Source of the DNA: Brachionus plicatilis
Lineage: Eukaryota > Rotifera > Eurotatoria > Ploima > Brachionidae
Reading direction: 5' to 3'
Assembly: GCA_010279815.1 (NCBI GenBank)
Contig: QEOQ01000238.1
Location: 175,986-239,985 of the forward strand
DNA: 64,000 bases
Below the pieces are notes generated by a model, which was given only the letters and a program-made list of their open reading frames with translations, searched no databases and was not told the DNA's origin. The number at the start of each line of letters is the position of its first letter. Within the stretch, counting starts at the first letter, position 1. Both the position numbers and the translations under genes were made by a program. Shown here piece after piece: positions 31,901-41,727 of the stretch.

Positions 31901-34779
31901 TTTTTATTTATTTTTTGTCTGTGATCAGCAGAGACAACCAAAAAATGCATTTGCATTTTTTCGCATTTTTTTTTCCTAGGAACAATTTTTTTAAATTTTT
32001 AAGTTTTTGTTGCATTAGAAAATTAAAACATCAAAAATTCAACCACTATAATTTTTTTTGCATTTCAAATTATTTATTTAAATTATGTGATTTTTTTCTT
32101 TCTTAATTCAATTGAATTAAAATTTCAATCACATTAAAGCTTTTTCTTTATTAAATTTGAAATAGACTCATTTTGACTAAAATGTCAAAAATTACTCCTC
32201 AAAAAAGAATTTCTCAATTTAATAATAAAGAGTTATCCGTAAAAAAACAAAAACTTTACTGTGTTGCGTGTGACCAAGAATTAGATCACTTGCATAAATC
32301 TATTATTGAATCTCATCTTTTAACTCCAAAACATATTCAAAATTCGAAGAGTATTGCTTCACAAAAAGCTCTTGATTTTTCTGAAGAAAACAGTAGAGAT
32401 TTATTTTTAAAAGATCTAGTAATTGGTTTCGATTCGGCAAATGTACCCTTTCATAAAATAAACAAGAAATTTTTTCGGAGTATCTTTAATAAATATCTTA
32501 AAGTAAATTAAAAAAAAAAAATGTTTCGATATTTTAAAAAAATTAAAGCAAATTTCATTCTTAGCCTGAATATAAACTTCCGAGTGTGACTTGTTTACGT
32601 CGTTTTTTGCCTAATATTTACAAAGAAGAATTTAAAAAAATTGTGACTTTTTTTGCTGATTCTAAAGTTGCTTTGTTGAGCGATGAAACCTATGATTCAC
32701 TAAATCGATCTGTTTTTCAAATTATTTTGATTAAATTTTAATTTTTTTTAAGGATTTTTTATCTTATAAAACATTAAATTTTCATTAAAATGTAAAAATG
32801 CTGCGTAAAATTTTTAGGAATTGCCTCAATAAACTATTTTTGTTAAAAATTTTTATGCATTTTTTAGCATTTTTTTTTGCATTTCAACGCATTTTTATCA
32901 CATTTTTTGACCTAAAAAGGTCGCATTTATGCAGCATTTTTTCACCAAAAAAAATGCATTTTTGGTTGTCTCATCACTGATGAGACAGAGATTGTTCAGA
33001 TTTAAAAAAAATGGTATTGTGAATTTCAAAAACAAAATGAACAAAAATTCTTCATTTTTTAACAAATTAAAATTTAATTTAATAAAAAATATTAGAAAAA
33101 AATACTGCAATATAGTGCAACATACTTTGTTGCACCTTTTTTACCTAAAATAATTTTTCTCATGTAAAAAATGACAAAATAAACGAATCAATAAGATATA
33201 AATAGATTATTGGTTTGATTTTTTAAAAAATAAATAAAATAAAAATTTTATTTAAATAAATAAATATATTTAAGAAAAAAAAAATAAAAAAATAAAATTA
33301 CTATCAAATTGTACTTTTTATAAACTGATTAAAATGAAATCAATTTATCAAATTAATTTTTTATCTAATTCAACAGCACGTAATTATTTTCAATAAAAAT
33401 AAATTAAAATTAACAAAAACCAATTAATTTCAACTTATTAAGTTAATTTTTTTGTTTAAAATAGAATTTTTATTTTTTCAACAAAAAGTAATTATTTTCG
33501 CAGTACAGGTAATTAACAGCCTTTTACAATGGAGTTGGGTATTGAATATATCTTGATTCGAAACCTTCTTTGTATTCCTCCACCAGTCTGACAACTAATG
33601 GAATCGAATGACTCAGTCCTGTCCCAACATTTCTCTCACTCAACTTAAATATATCTGACTGCTGAATTCTGAATAGCTTGAAGTTTTTTAATATTATTTT
33701 CGGAAAATGAATTTAAGCAAGGAAAAGAAAAGTCTAAAATTGATCCGACTCAAGATTTATAATTCTAAAGTACCTAGCGATCTCAAACTTTAATATTTGT
33801 GTGCAAATTTTTAAAATATTCATTTTCTAAAGTACCTAGCAATCTCAATCTTTAATCACAAAAAAATCAATGAAAAGCTGAAAATATTTTCTTCCAAAAT
33901 CTTGTTTATGTTTATAAAGAGAATGAGTCCTCTCAAATTATATGATTAAAATAATCAATGGACTGGACAAAATTAACTGGCATGTACCCTTAGTGTTCAA
34001 GAACAAGCTCGAAAACATATTCCGTCCTTCCCCTAGACTGCATGAGTTTGTTATGGAGAAACAACTGGTGAAGAATTGTGAACAAAGATACAATTTCTTT
34101 AGCAATAGAGTAGTGAATGTATGGAACAAACTGGATAAAGATATTGTAAATTCTAATTCTATAAACGTTTTTAAAAACAAAATTGACAAAATTGATTTGA
34201 TTGAGCTATTATAATGAGATTAAACCCTCATTTCATGTGCCTAGCACATTATAGCTATTTATTTATTATTATTATTATTTATTATTATTAAATTTATCAA
34301 TTATTTTGTCTTTGTTAAGTTTGTAATTATCAAAATTTACGTGTTTACAAAATTTAAATTTAGTATTTTTATGGTTCTAAAAGGCAAAAATAAAATATCA
34401 ATAAGATCTTAGTTGATTTTTCTATCCAAAATAAAATCATTTGCTGCATTAATCCTCTTTTATATATTTTGAAAATGATAAAATTGAATTAAATTAACAA
34501 AAAAAAATTCTTAAATATTTTTTATTCTATTCGGATTTTAAGTTATCAAGCTAACTCACTATTTTTTAATTGTATTAATAGGATAATTAAATAACAAGTC
34601 TCTTTTTAAATAAAAGTTAATTAAAATTTTATTTTTAGATAATATTGTTGAAATGTTGGTCCAAGGATCCGTCGAATAGGCCTGATTTTTCGCGATTACT
34701 CGAAACTTTTCGCGGAATACCCAAAAAATCAAAGCTTTTTCGAAGCCCATCTCATCCAGTGCACATTAATATGCGCTAG
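19983..34779 (+). CDS. KSR: Kinase suppressor of Ras (KSR) scaffold
   Basis: Scaffold pseudokinase of Ras-RAF-MEK-ERK signalling. Exons: 19983-20114, 20187-20859, 27671-28127, 28193-28273, 28387-28452 (alternative, see findings), 28535-28887, 30712-31805, 34639-34779. Phases match at each join; without the alternative exon the protein is 976 aa (vertebrate KSR is about 900-950). Domains: N-terminal CA1 helical region (about 1-135, LFAKQLTLLKQ, YPNLKKWLQLV); Ser/Thr-rich linker with TPPPFRKNS; C1 zinc finger about 419-465 (NCSVCGKKLIFGVKCKNCK, FRCHKDCEKKVAQFC); kinase domain from about 684: GRGRFG loop, Lys713 in ASKEV (mammalian KSR has Arg), HKDLRSKN (812-819), DFG (831), APEL, ending LLKCWSKDPSNRPDF in the last exon and stop at 34777-34779, then aataaataaa. 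HKD in place of HRD and the KSR-type C1 separate it from RAF. The first coding Met (19983) is the only good ATG in frame; an upstream exon cannot be excluded. Introns of 6.8, 1.8 and 2.8 kb are transposon-filled. Confidence 0.92.
20965..21140. repeat. Partial Mutator-type MITE copy in KSR intron
   Basis: Matches the 350-bp family (attaaagttaattaaaaata, atactgcaaca, ggtattgtgaaa at 21075) in a rearranged, truncated form. No TSD found. Confidence 0.5.
21233..21700 (-). pseudogene. MULE transposase C-terminal remnant in KSR intron
   Basis: On the minus strand, WQLSECSCPDWKKNYIYKHV begins upstream of the ATG of the 118-aa open frame and continues IGVAYNLGLCQFPSIDL, then NSKRGRRKQANMALV and the end KKRGRPPKINKN. 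This is a SWIM finger plus basic tail of a Mutator-like transposase. The third SWIM cysteine (expected NYICKH) is Tyr, so the finger is broken. No catalytic domain remains. Confidence 0.75.
21960..22275. mobile_element. Truncated Mutator-type MITE in KSR intron
   Basis: Central and right parts of the 350-bp MITE: aagtaaatcaaatcaataat, gtgcaacaaagaatgttgca, and the right end gaaattcacaagac at about 22275. The left arm is missing. Confidence 0.6.
22830..23323 (-). mobile_element. 494-bp hAT-like MITE, TSD ATTTCTAT
   Basis: Perfect 8-bp TSD ATTTCTAT at 22822-22829 and 23324-23331. Ends: GCGAAATTGATGTTCATGAT on the left and, complemented, GGGCAACTTGAATTTCATGA on the right. The right part of its interior matches the element at 35986-36290 in inverted orientation (cacattgagttgtcc / ggataactcaatgtg). 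No coding content. It lies in the 6.8-kb KSR intron. Confidence 0.8.
24750..25237. mobile_element. Mutator-type MITE, split by a TA MITE
   Basis: Starts GGTGTTGTGAATTTCAAATA at 24750 and runs to a point (25237) where another copy begins. Joining 24904 to 25202 across the inserted MITE restores the family sequence gtaaatcaaatcaataat. Right arm not present. Confidence 0.7.
24905..25199 (-). mobile_element. 295-bp TA-flanked palindromic MITE, copy A
   Basis: Flanked by TA (24903-24904, 25200-25201). Terminal repeats ACGTAA(A/T)TGTCCGATAAA continue as tatgacatgtcactaa; the whole element is nearly palindromic with several gacatgtcactaa boxes. An 80-codon open frame inside is a by-product of the palindrome. 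TA target and size suggest Tc1/mariner. Copy B at 48270-48564 is the same sequence in opposite orientation. Confidence 0.9.
25238..25615. mobile_element. Mutator-type MITE, full-length but diverged
   Basis: Left end GGTATTGTGACATTCAAATA at 25238, centre atgcaacatactttgttgca, right end tttgaattcaaaattcac near 25613. The terminal bases have diverged and no TSD is visible. Confidence 0.65.
25812..27192 (-). mobile_element. 5'-truncated CR1/jockey-like LINE, one nonsense codon
   Basis: Minus strand. ORF2 reverse transcriptase from about 27192 (LTSIVYKILESIIKEL) through FSKAFHKVSHRLLIYKLSAY, SGVPQGSVLGSLLFVIYIND, the catalytic box VYADDMKI, and LYTSLVRPLIEYGVSVWNPY to PSRFNFITNRVVNDWN, stop at about 25887. 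The two open frames 27125-26142 and 26114-25887 are in the same frame and are divided by a single TAA where the context QFF-stop-IVNSLETV suggests Lys. The 3' UTR ends in a (tac)n-type microsatellite at about 25815-25830, as in CR1-like LINEs. Endonuclease and 5' part are absent. It lies antisense in a KSR intron. Confidence 0.88.
27310..27545. repeat. Mutator-type MITE, centre only
   Basis: Family sequence taagattaaagttgataaa, actgcaaca, gtaaataaaatcaataatca; both ends are lost. Confidence 0.5.
29178..29871. mobile_element. 'caagtc' hAT element, about 694 bp, in KSR intron
   Basis: Left end AGAGTTGTACAAAAGTCACA (first C changed), right end complemented CAGAGTTGTTCATCAAGTCT. CAAGTC/GACTTG boxes lie at both sides, and the interior tcaatgtaaatattgaaaca matches 17405-17425. 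The 8-bp flanks are not identical, so the copy is older. Confidence 0.7.
30341..30590. repeat. 28-bp tandem repeat with GACCGGTC palindrome, about 9 units
   Basis: Unit ggaccggtctttccaggacc followed by tttttaaa. About nine units, with ccagg/ttttgg variants in the middle ones. Each unit carries the palindromes GACCGGTC and, at the joint, ttttaaa. It lies 120 bp upstream of the kinase exon of KSR. Units are very alike, so the array is young or homogenised. Confidence 0.92.
31919..32979 (+). mobile_element. hAT element with N-terminal transposase fragment in KSR intron
   Basis: The ends are similar inverted repeats: CTGTGAT...GAGACAACCAAAA on the left and CAGTGATGAGACAACCAAAA on the right (complemented), with GCATTTTT motifs inside. 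The open frame 32173-32511 encodes a zinc-finger-like start (CVACDQELDHLHKSIIESHL, TPKHIQ) and DLVIGFDSANVPFHKI, then after a frameshift PEYKLPSVTCLRRFLP and FFADSKVALLSDETYDSLNR (32565-32720). This order is that of CGG-binding-protein-like hAT transposases (BED-like finger, then the first catalytic Asp region, SDET). The rest of the catalytic domain is gone. No clear TSD. Confidence 0.75.
33013..33260. mobile_element. Mutator-type MITE, left half, in KSR intron
   Basis: Starts GGTATTGTGAATTTCAAAAA at 33013, with atactgcaa and gtgcaacatactttgttgca in the middle. The right arm is missing. Confidence 0.65.
33525..33695 (-). pseudogene. LINE reverse transcriptase C-terminal fragment
   Basis: Minus strand reads NIKKLQAIQNSAVRYI, then in another frame KLSERNVGTGLSHSIPLVVR, typical of the post-thumb region of LINE RTs (KLQ.IQN...R.I). 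Short and broken. Confidence 0.45.
33942..34295 (+). mobile_element. LINE 3' end with (TTA)n tail in KSR intron
   Basis: ORF end KNCEQRYNFFSNRVVNVWN, followed by NSNSINVFKNKIDK and a stop at 34212-34214. This matches the last part of the LINE at 25812-27192 (FNFITNRVVNDWN). A short 3' UTR with the hairpin-forming gattaaaccctca is followed by a TTATTATTA tail at 34262-34290. Strongly 5'-truncated. Confidence 0.75.
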
Positions 34780-34952
34780 AATAAATAAATTTTTCTTTTT
34801 TTTTTCCAAGAATGATTTGGCCAAAGTATAAATTTATGTTTATTATTTTTTTGTTGTTTATTTATTTATACAATTTTTTGTTGTTATTTTACTGAAATAA
34901 ATTTTTTTTACTAATCCATTTTATTTATCATATTAATTTAGTTGATTAACTC

Positions 34953-35601
34953 CAGAGTTGTTTAAAAGTCACAAGTCTTAAGTCAAGTCAAAGTCAAGAC
35001 TTTGACTTGTTGGAAAAAATTTAAAAAGTACAAGTCATGACTTTGACTTGTTGGAAAAAAATTAAAAAATACAAGTCATGACTTTGACTTGTTGGAAAAA
35101 ATTTAAAAAGTACAAGTCATGACTTTGACTTGTTGGAAAAAATTTAAAAAGTACAAGACTTGACTTAGGAACTTTAAAGTTATTATTAATTTATTAAAAG
35201 AAATTAATTATTGATTAAAAAATATTATTAAATAAAAAAAATTTTCATTTCATATACTTATTTCATTTCATATATTTTTTTAAAAATAAAGTAATTAAGA
35301 ATTTTAGGAATTTTTTATTTAACTTAACGATAACTTTTATTCAAAAAATATTTAGTTTTAACTTAAATCTTTAAAAGATCAAAATTACACCGCAAAAGTG
35401 TTGTACTTTTTAAATTTTTTCCAACAAGTCAAACTCAAGACTTGTACTTTTTAAATTTTTTCCAACAAGTCAAAGTCAAGACTTGTACTTTTAAATTTTT
35501 TCCAACAAGTCAAAGTCATGACTTGTACTTTTTAAATTTTTAAAGTCAAAGTCTTGACTTTTTAATGACTTTTTGAGACTTTTTATTGTTACTTTTGTCT
35601 G
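34953..35601. mobile_element. 649-bp 'caagtc' hAT element, TSD ATTAACTC
   Basis: Perfect 8-bp TSD ATTAACTC at 34945-34952 and 35602-35609. Left end CAGAGTTGTTTAAAAGTCAC; right end complemented CAGACAAAAGTAACAATAAA. Both subterminal zones hold 41-bp-unit arrays of caagtcatgactttgacttg plus ttggaaaaaatttaaaaag, about four units left and three to four inverted units right. It lies just downstream of the KSR polyA region. Confidence 0.9.
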
Positions 35602-35985
35602 ATTAACTCATCATAACTCCTCGAGAACTCCCGTATCTCGATGAGTTAGTAATTAAGAAATTAGTCTCTTTGTATTGTGTTTGTATTTATTACGTAAATT
35701 TTTATTTTAGATTTTAAAAAAATTTTTTAAAATAGTAAAAGATTTTTATTCTAAGTTAATATTTACTTGCTTTTTAAGAATCGATTAGTCTGCTTTATTT
35801 CTGCAATTATTTTATTATTTAAAACAGTTCCACTGTGAAAAAAAGCTAAATTTCTAACACTTCAACAAACTTTTGAATGTAAAAAACTTAACTATGGAGA
35901 AGACATAAATTAAGACGTAAAATAAATTAATTTTTAAATAACAAAATATGTAATGGTTTTTGGCCAGATTTTTTCAAAATTTAAA

Positions 35986-36290
35986 CAGCAACTTAAAGTT
36001 CATGATCATGATCACATAATAATCATTTAATTAATTAAAATCTCAATAAATTTGATGAATTAATCGGTTTTTATCTCTTTTTTTAATTATTCATTAAATG
36101 CTTAATATTTAAATTTTAAAAATCTTATTCTCTTCAATTTATCATTAATTGATTTTTCTAAAATCTTTATTTGAAACTTTAAAGACTAAATTAAAATCCA
36201 CATTGAGTTGTCCAAATTATGGCTCAAACAAATGCTTTAAATGACATTTTAATATTGATTATAATAGGCAAATTTAATTGTGAGACCCCA
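35986..36290 (+). mobile_element. Partial GGCAA-family MITE
   Basis: Left end cagcaacttaaagttcatga with GATCATGATCA, interior cacattgagttgtccaaatt; inverted relative to the intact copy at 22830-23323. Right terminal repeat is eroded. Confidence 0.55.
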
Positions 36291-36778
36291 ATTATTGAAT
36301 AAAATATCCCAAATTTTTAAAAAATAACCTGGCGGATAGTAAAAGTTCACCACAAATTTATTAAATCTAGAACAAATATTATATGAATTATAACAAAAAT
36401 ATTAAAAACAACACAAATGATGAATATCAGAACAAATTTAATATTTTATTAACAGAAAATAAAAATGTTGCACATAAATGAAAAAAATGTAACAGATATA
36501 TTAGAGTAATCACTAATTAATTAAAAAATTAACTATCTGAGTTAATTAATAATTAATTGAGTGATTTAATTAACTTAATGTATAACTTCTCAGTATATAA
36601 CAGATATAAATGTGGATGAGATATAATTTAATCATATAATTAATTCAGAAAGCGTAGAACCAAAAACTTAATCGCACGAGAGTGTCTTGTTAGATCCATC
36701 AGACCAAACTCTTGATGATGTTGACGTATTTTCATCTTAAAAAGCCACAAGTCAAAAAAGAAAAGAGGAAAAGCTATA
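36291..36778. other. AT-rich DNA before the MULE remnant
   Basis: No gene seen. The last 130 bp (36650-36778) are GC-richer and probably the 5' flank of the MULE copy. Confidence 0.35.
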
Positions 36779-37818
36779 ATGTACGATATGCACTGTGAAT
36801 TCGACAATTTCAAAGACATGGAACGAGATGTACTTGACGGGAAAGTGAATGGAGGCACGTGGATATTTAAAAAACAAGACGGAGACAAATATAGATATTA
36901 TTGTAAATATCTGAATAACGGTTGTCAGGCAGCACTTTATCTGGAAGTAAACGATGGGACAACAGGTAGATGTTTTGTTTCAGAAGATGATCACACGAAC
37001 CACTTAGAAGAAGAAAATAAACAAAAAATTGACGACAATGTAATCAATCGAATAAAATACTTAGAAAGTTTGGGACAAAAGACTCAGCGTATCATTCATG
37101 AGTTAATCAAGCAAGGAATCAATCCGCCAAAAAAAGATAAAATTAATTACATTTTAAGAAAAATTCGTAAAGAAAAAAAAGTAACTGCTCAGCCAACTTT
37201 GAACGACGTTTTGACATGGTGTGAAAAATATCAAGAAATATGGAAAAACTTGGAATGACAAGGGTAAAACAATCCAACATTTACGTAGCAACATTTATTA
37301 AGTGAAAAGCGGCGATAAAGAGAAAACTTTAACAAGAAATGAGTGTAAACAATTTTTGCAAGAGCTCGAAGATAATAAATGGAATAATTATGATGAAATG
37401 TTTGTAGCAATCAATAGAATTCATATCATGAACAAAGAGAATTGGAAATTGAGTCATTGTACTTGTTGGTTTTGGTTGAAGCACTACAAATGTATTCATA
37501 TTATTGGCGGTGGATATCGTCTTCAATTGTTAAATTCTAAATCAATTGGCATGGATTTACCGTTGACAAATAAAAGAAAAGCTGGTGGTTCTTTAAAAAA
37601 TAAATCAGCATTGATTACTCAACCATCTGATTTAATCGAAACAATCGAGACTAGTATTGAAGGAGAAGACGAAGAATTAATTCAGCAACCAACTTAGAGA
37701 ATTAATAGGGCTAGCTCACAAAACGTTGCTCATGAAAAAGTTACATGTAAAACATGCGGCGGTGAATTAAAAAAAAGGAAATATTTTTATTGTGTTAACA
37801 AATGTAAACAAGATAATT
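36779..37818 (+). pseudogene. MULE remnant: FLYWCH-like finger and SWIM finger, catalytic core deleted
   Basis: The first open frame (36779-37258) has an N-terminal zinc-binding module of the FLYWCH/WRKY type (GTWIFKKQDGDKYRYYCKYL, CQAALYL, DDHTNH) and a basic helical region. The second (37302-37697) starts inside the C-terminal part: FLQELEDNKWNNYDEMFVAI, then the SWIM finger LSHCTCWFWLKHYKCIHIIG. An in-frame TAG at 37695-37697 is followed by 40 open codons with a CxxC...CxxxC finger (CKTCGGELKKRKYFYCVNKC). The DDE transposase domain normally between the two modules is absent, so an internal deletion occurred near 37260-37300. The finger-bearing ends are well kept, but it cannot encode transposase. 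Confidence 0.75.
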
Positions 37819-37987
37819 AGTTCTATAATTATTATTTTTTTCTTCAATTTGTGTTGAGAATTAAAAAAAAATTATTTGTTTAATGAATTTGTTTGTATTT
37901 TCTTTTTTTTTTTACTTCTTTCTATTAAAAATTCTATTTTCTTAATATGTGTTCATTATTTCTTTAAATTGTTCTTATTATAATAAA

Positions 37988-38438
37988 CAGGGACGACCAA
38001 AAGTTGCTTCCTCGAAACCGATTTCGATAAAAATGCAAAAGCTGGTTTGCGACGCTTGTAACATTTTGCAATTAGAATGTTAAGATTGAAACAGAAACTT
38101 AATTTTTTTATTTCTAAATTAGAATTTGGAATGGCTTTTTTATACCCAAAATTGTTTCATTAATAATTTTTTTTTGATTTTTTTTTTAAATGACTATTTT
38201 TAGAACACAAAAATTGAACCGGGTTTTATTTGAATGGAATTTTTTTTTTAATTAACAAACCTAATTTACTATATTAATATAAAATATTTAAAACTAAAAG
38301 AACTTTATTTGTACCGTACTTCAATTTATTTAAAAAATAAACAAAAATTTTGTTGGCAACTTTCGCAACTTTTGAGTGACCTCAGCAACTTTCGAGCAAC
38401 TTTTTTGGGGAAAAAAAAGCAACTTTTGGTCGTCCCTG
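37988..38438. mobile_element. 451-bp hAT MITE, CAGGGACGACC ends
   Basis: Left end CAGGGACGACCAAAAGTTGC; right end is its exact complement over 20 bp. The 8-bp flanks ATAATAAA (37980-37987) and CTAATAAA (38439-38446) match at 7 of 8 positions. GCAACTTT motifs repeat near the right end. No coding content. Confidence 0.85.
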
Positions 38439-40639
38439 CTAATAAATCAGTTCTTATTTTATTAAATTTGTGGAATATTTTACAATTTTTGTGGTTGAAA
38501 AATATTCATCGTCAAATAACCTCAATTAAAGAAAAAATCTGTAGTAATTAATTTAACACTGGAAGCCTCAAAAATTTTTTCGTGTTTATTTAAAATAAAA
38601 ATATTAAAAAAAAATTCAAGAACATTTATAAAAAAGAATTACTTTTTTTAAAAGAAAGAGATTAAATCTTTATATTCAGAAAAGATATGAGGATCAACAT
38701 TTTTTTAAAAACAAGTCAAAAAATTTTTATTCAAATTATGATTTTAATACAAATAATTACATTATTTTAAAAAGAAAAATTGAATTATTAAAATTCGAAA
38801 TTAACAACAGATTGAAACTATTAGAATGATTGTATGACTCGAAATATTTGAGATGACTGAGTCTGAGTCCGAATCAAATTATATGACTTACTAGTCCGTG
38901 TCAAAGTTCGACTCGGAAGTCAGGCTTATACTAATTTTGAGTCGTTTGACTCGCGAAAACGATTATGAAATAAATTACCGAATAATAATTTTTTTAGGAA
39001 AATTGAAGTTCATTTTGTTAATCCTCGGATAAGGTTAATTTAGTAAAACTCAGTTAATTTGTTTTTTAAATTTTATTTTATTAAATTATAAAATAATACT
39101 TATAAGAAATACGACAATAGGCTTAGGTAAACGTTTTATATTGTTTGTGGAAATATTCGAATAAGACGAATAAATGAAATAAAGTATTACATTTTTATAG
39201 TAAAAGAAATAATTAAAAAATATCAATCAAAAATCAATATTATCAAATAAAATATTAAAAGTAAGAAAGATTGTAGACAATGGTCATTGAGGTGTCATCA
39301 CGTGACTAACATACTGTAAGTGCATGATGACTAATGTTTGATATTTTACATTTATGTGCCGATCCTAAATGTAATTACAGCATGTAACATTTTGCGCAGA
39401 GCACAGTTTTATTTGATATATTTAAAGAGTTTCATTAAAAAACAAATTTATTATTTTTCTTTAGAAGCTGTTTCTCTCTCTCTATTTAACTTTATTAAAC
39501 TTTTGCCACAGAAAGACCACTTTCTATTTAGACAATCAAATTTAATAAACCACAATTAGCTTATTCTCTTTTATTTACCAAAACATAATATTTTTCAGTC
39601 ATTGCGATAACGATGAAACTTTTTATTAATTTAATTTAATTTAAACATCAAGATTAATAACTTTGTAAGTTATTAAATTTGAGGATCGTTGATCATAGTA
39701 ACAATTATCAAATGTAAATTTCAAACCAAAATATTAAGTTTTTAATTAAAATAAAAGGTATGTTTAATTGAATTTTTATTATTTTAGAAAAAATTAAAAA
39801 AAGCTATTTTTTATCATTTTTATTTAAGATTTTAATAAATTAATTTTTGACCTTATGATCATGATCATAAACTTAAAGTTGCCATTTTTTTAACCATAAC
39901 TGAAATTCTAGGGCGAAAAAGTTTTTCAACATTCATATTGAGATTTTTGTGCATTTTTGTTTTTTTTTTTAATTTACTAATACAAACGATTTAGAGTCTT
40001 TCAAAATGAAAATTTCAAAAGGGAAAATCTTAAAATTTTTAGAAAATTAATTACCTGACAAGCGAAGGATAGAATCGTCGGCAACACTTGGCTTTAGGTT
40101 TGTTGTTATGATTAATTGCTTTTTTTTATTCATACATTTCTAATTGTAAGTATATATTTGTTAAAATTGTGATTTATATTGACCCAATCAAAACATTATT
40201 ATTTTATAATTATTGTTAATATTAGTCTCAAAGGCAATTAAAATTAAAAAAAAGAGAAAAAGTTGTTTTAAAAAAACTTTAAGTTAAGTTATATTGAATA
40301 TTTTGAGTAAAAAAACTAAATTATCATCAAAATAAAATAGTCCAGATCGTAATGCATTGCATATTGAATGATCCGAAAGTAAATTTTAACTGAGTCAACT
40401 AATCCTTTGTTACCATAATGAAATTAAGTTTCGTTTAACTTTAGGCAAATTTTTATACTTTATTCCAGAGGTCAATATAACATTCTTCGGCTAATTTTTC
40501 TTTTTACCTGCATCAAAAATTTTTCTAATTTCAGAAAATTTATTCATTTATATTCTAATTATTTTTTGTTTATGCTTGCTTTCTTAGAAAATTCTTTTGT
40601 AAATTTATCATAGCGGTGTCGAGGAGGCTAAATCTTTGT
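38439..40639. other. AT-rich intergenic DNA with one MITE remnant
   Basis: Around 38820-38960 a cluster of gactcg/gagtc motifs recalls hAT subterminal repeats but has no defined ends. A GGCAA-family remnant lies at 39690-39883, ending atgatcatgatcataaactt and aaagttgcc. No gene supported. Confidence 0.4.
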
Positions 40640-40721
40640 CCAAGACAACTAACAGAATCATTATGGCGTGTGAGTGTTTTGATGCATTCTGAATTTTGAA
40701 TGTTCCAAATCCAAATCTTAT
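40640..40721 (-). pseudogene. Orphan WD40 repeat fragment
   Basis: The minus strand encodes WIWNIQNSECIKTLTRHNDS, nearly identical to a unit of the WD40 gene at 41728-43173 and in the same orientation, 1 kb beyond its stop. It is a detached partial repeat left by duplication or deletion. Confidence 0.75.
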
Positions 40722-40859
40722 TCTTTTTTTTTCTTTTTATCTTTTTACTGGAGTGAAGTTTTGACTTGAGTTAAATAGTTAGTTGAATTAACGAAAAAAT
40801 AATTCAAAGCCAATTCAATACTAACTCAATTTTAAATCAATAAAAAATTTTTTTTTTGT

Positions 40860-41224
40860 TTTCATTACTTTATTGAACGTTTAGGTTGATAATGTGTATG
40901 TCCTTAATCAACTTTGATATTAATCTCAATGCATGTTTTATTAATCTGGTCATTGTCTGTTGGGTTATCTTTTACGATCTTGTTTCTGTTGGTTTCGGAA
41001 CAAACAGTACAATTGGCGTTAATTCTTAAAAACGGAGTCGATCTTTGCTCAACTTTTTTGTAATTCACAGCATTACTTGCATTGAGTTTGGCGCATAATT
41101 GTTCATCAGGGTTGATATATTGTTCGATTATTGATATTGATTCCCTTATGTGGAATCTTTCTTTGTTTGTTTGTCTCCCGCTAGAATTTCGCTCAGTTTT
41201 TGAAGTGGTTATTAGTGATGGCAA
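40860..41224 (-). pseudogene. Transposon-type zinc-module fragment (paralogue of 57203-57850)
   Basis: Minus-strand open frame containing NAVNYKKVEQRSTPFLRINA followed by NCTVC, an acidic Asn-rich stretch, and INIKVD, where an in-frame TAA interrupts before GHTHYQPKRSIK. The pattern CxxC ... HTH with the R/STPF.R.NANC lead matches the frame at 57203-57850. It looks like the N-terminal zinc-binding module of a MULE-like transposase. The stop and short length indicate a relic. Confidence 0.5.
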
Positions 41225-41727
41225 TTGATTATTCAGTGATTTTAAGTCAAGAAATTTTAAATTAAGTTATTGAACAAAAGTTAGTGGGGGTGTTTCATAT
41301 ATGGAGAGGAATATGTTCTTATCATCAATTAATAGGTTTATATCTTCTAAGGTTTAATTCATATTCAAGTCATTGAAGGATTAAAGGAAAAGTAATATAT
41401 TTTAATTATTTTTTATTTCACGCAAATTTAAATAACTCCTTTCTTAAATCAATAATGCTCATTAAAGATGAAAACTAAGTAATGAAAATTTCGGAAAGAA
41501 TAAGCAAAATAATTTGTACAATAAAATTTCTATTTTTCTTATTAAATAAAAATTTAGTTATTATTAAGTTTGTATTGAATAATTTTTTAGTTAATTCAAT
41601 ATTCGTTTTAACTCAAGTCGAAAATTCACTCCTGTTTATTTTTTTTTATTGTTTTGTATTTCTCTTTTTCTTTATTTTCTTTTATTTCATAATTCCATAA
41701 ATTTATATTGATGAGGTCAATGTGAAT
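41225..41727. other. AT-rich 3' flank of the WD40 gene
   Basis: An open frame of hydrophobic, Phe-rich low-complexity sequence (41482-41700) is not considered coding. No other content recognised. Confidence 0.4.

Noticed and set aside
38820..38960. gactcg-rich segment as another hAT element
   Set aside because: Subterminal-like boxes are present, but I found neither CAGNG ends nor a TSD.
41482..41700. 72-codon frame near the WD40 gene
   Set aside because: Phe/Ile-rich low-complexity sequence, typical of chance frames in AT-rich DNA.
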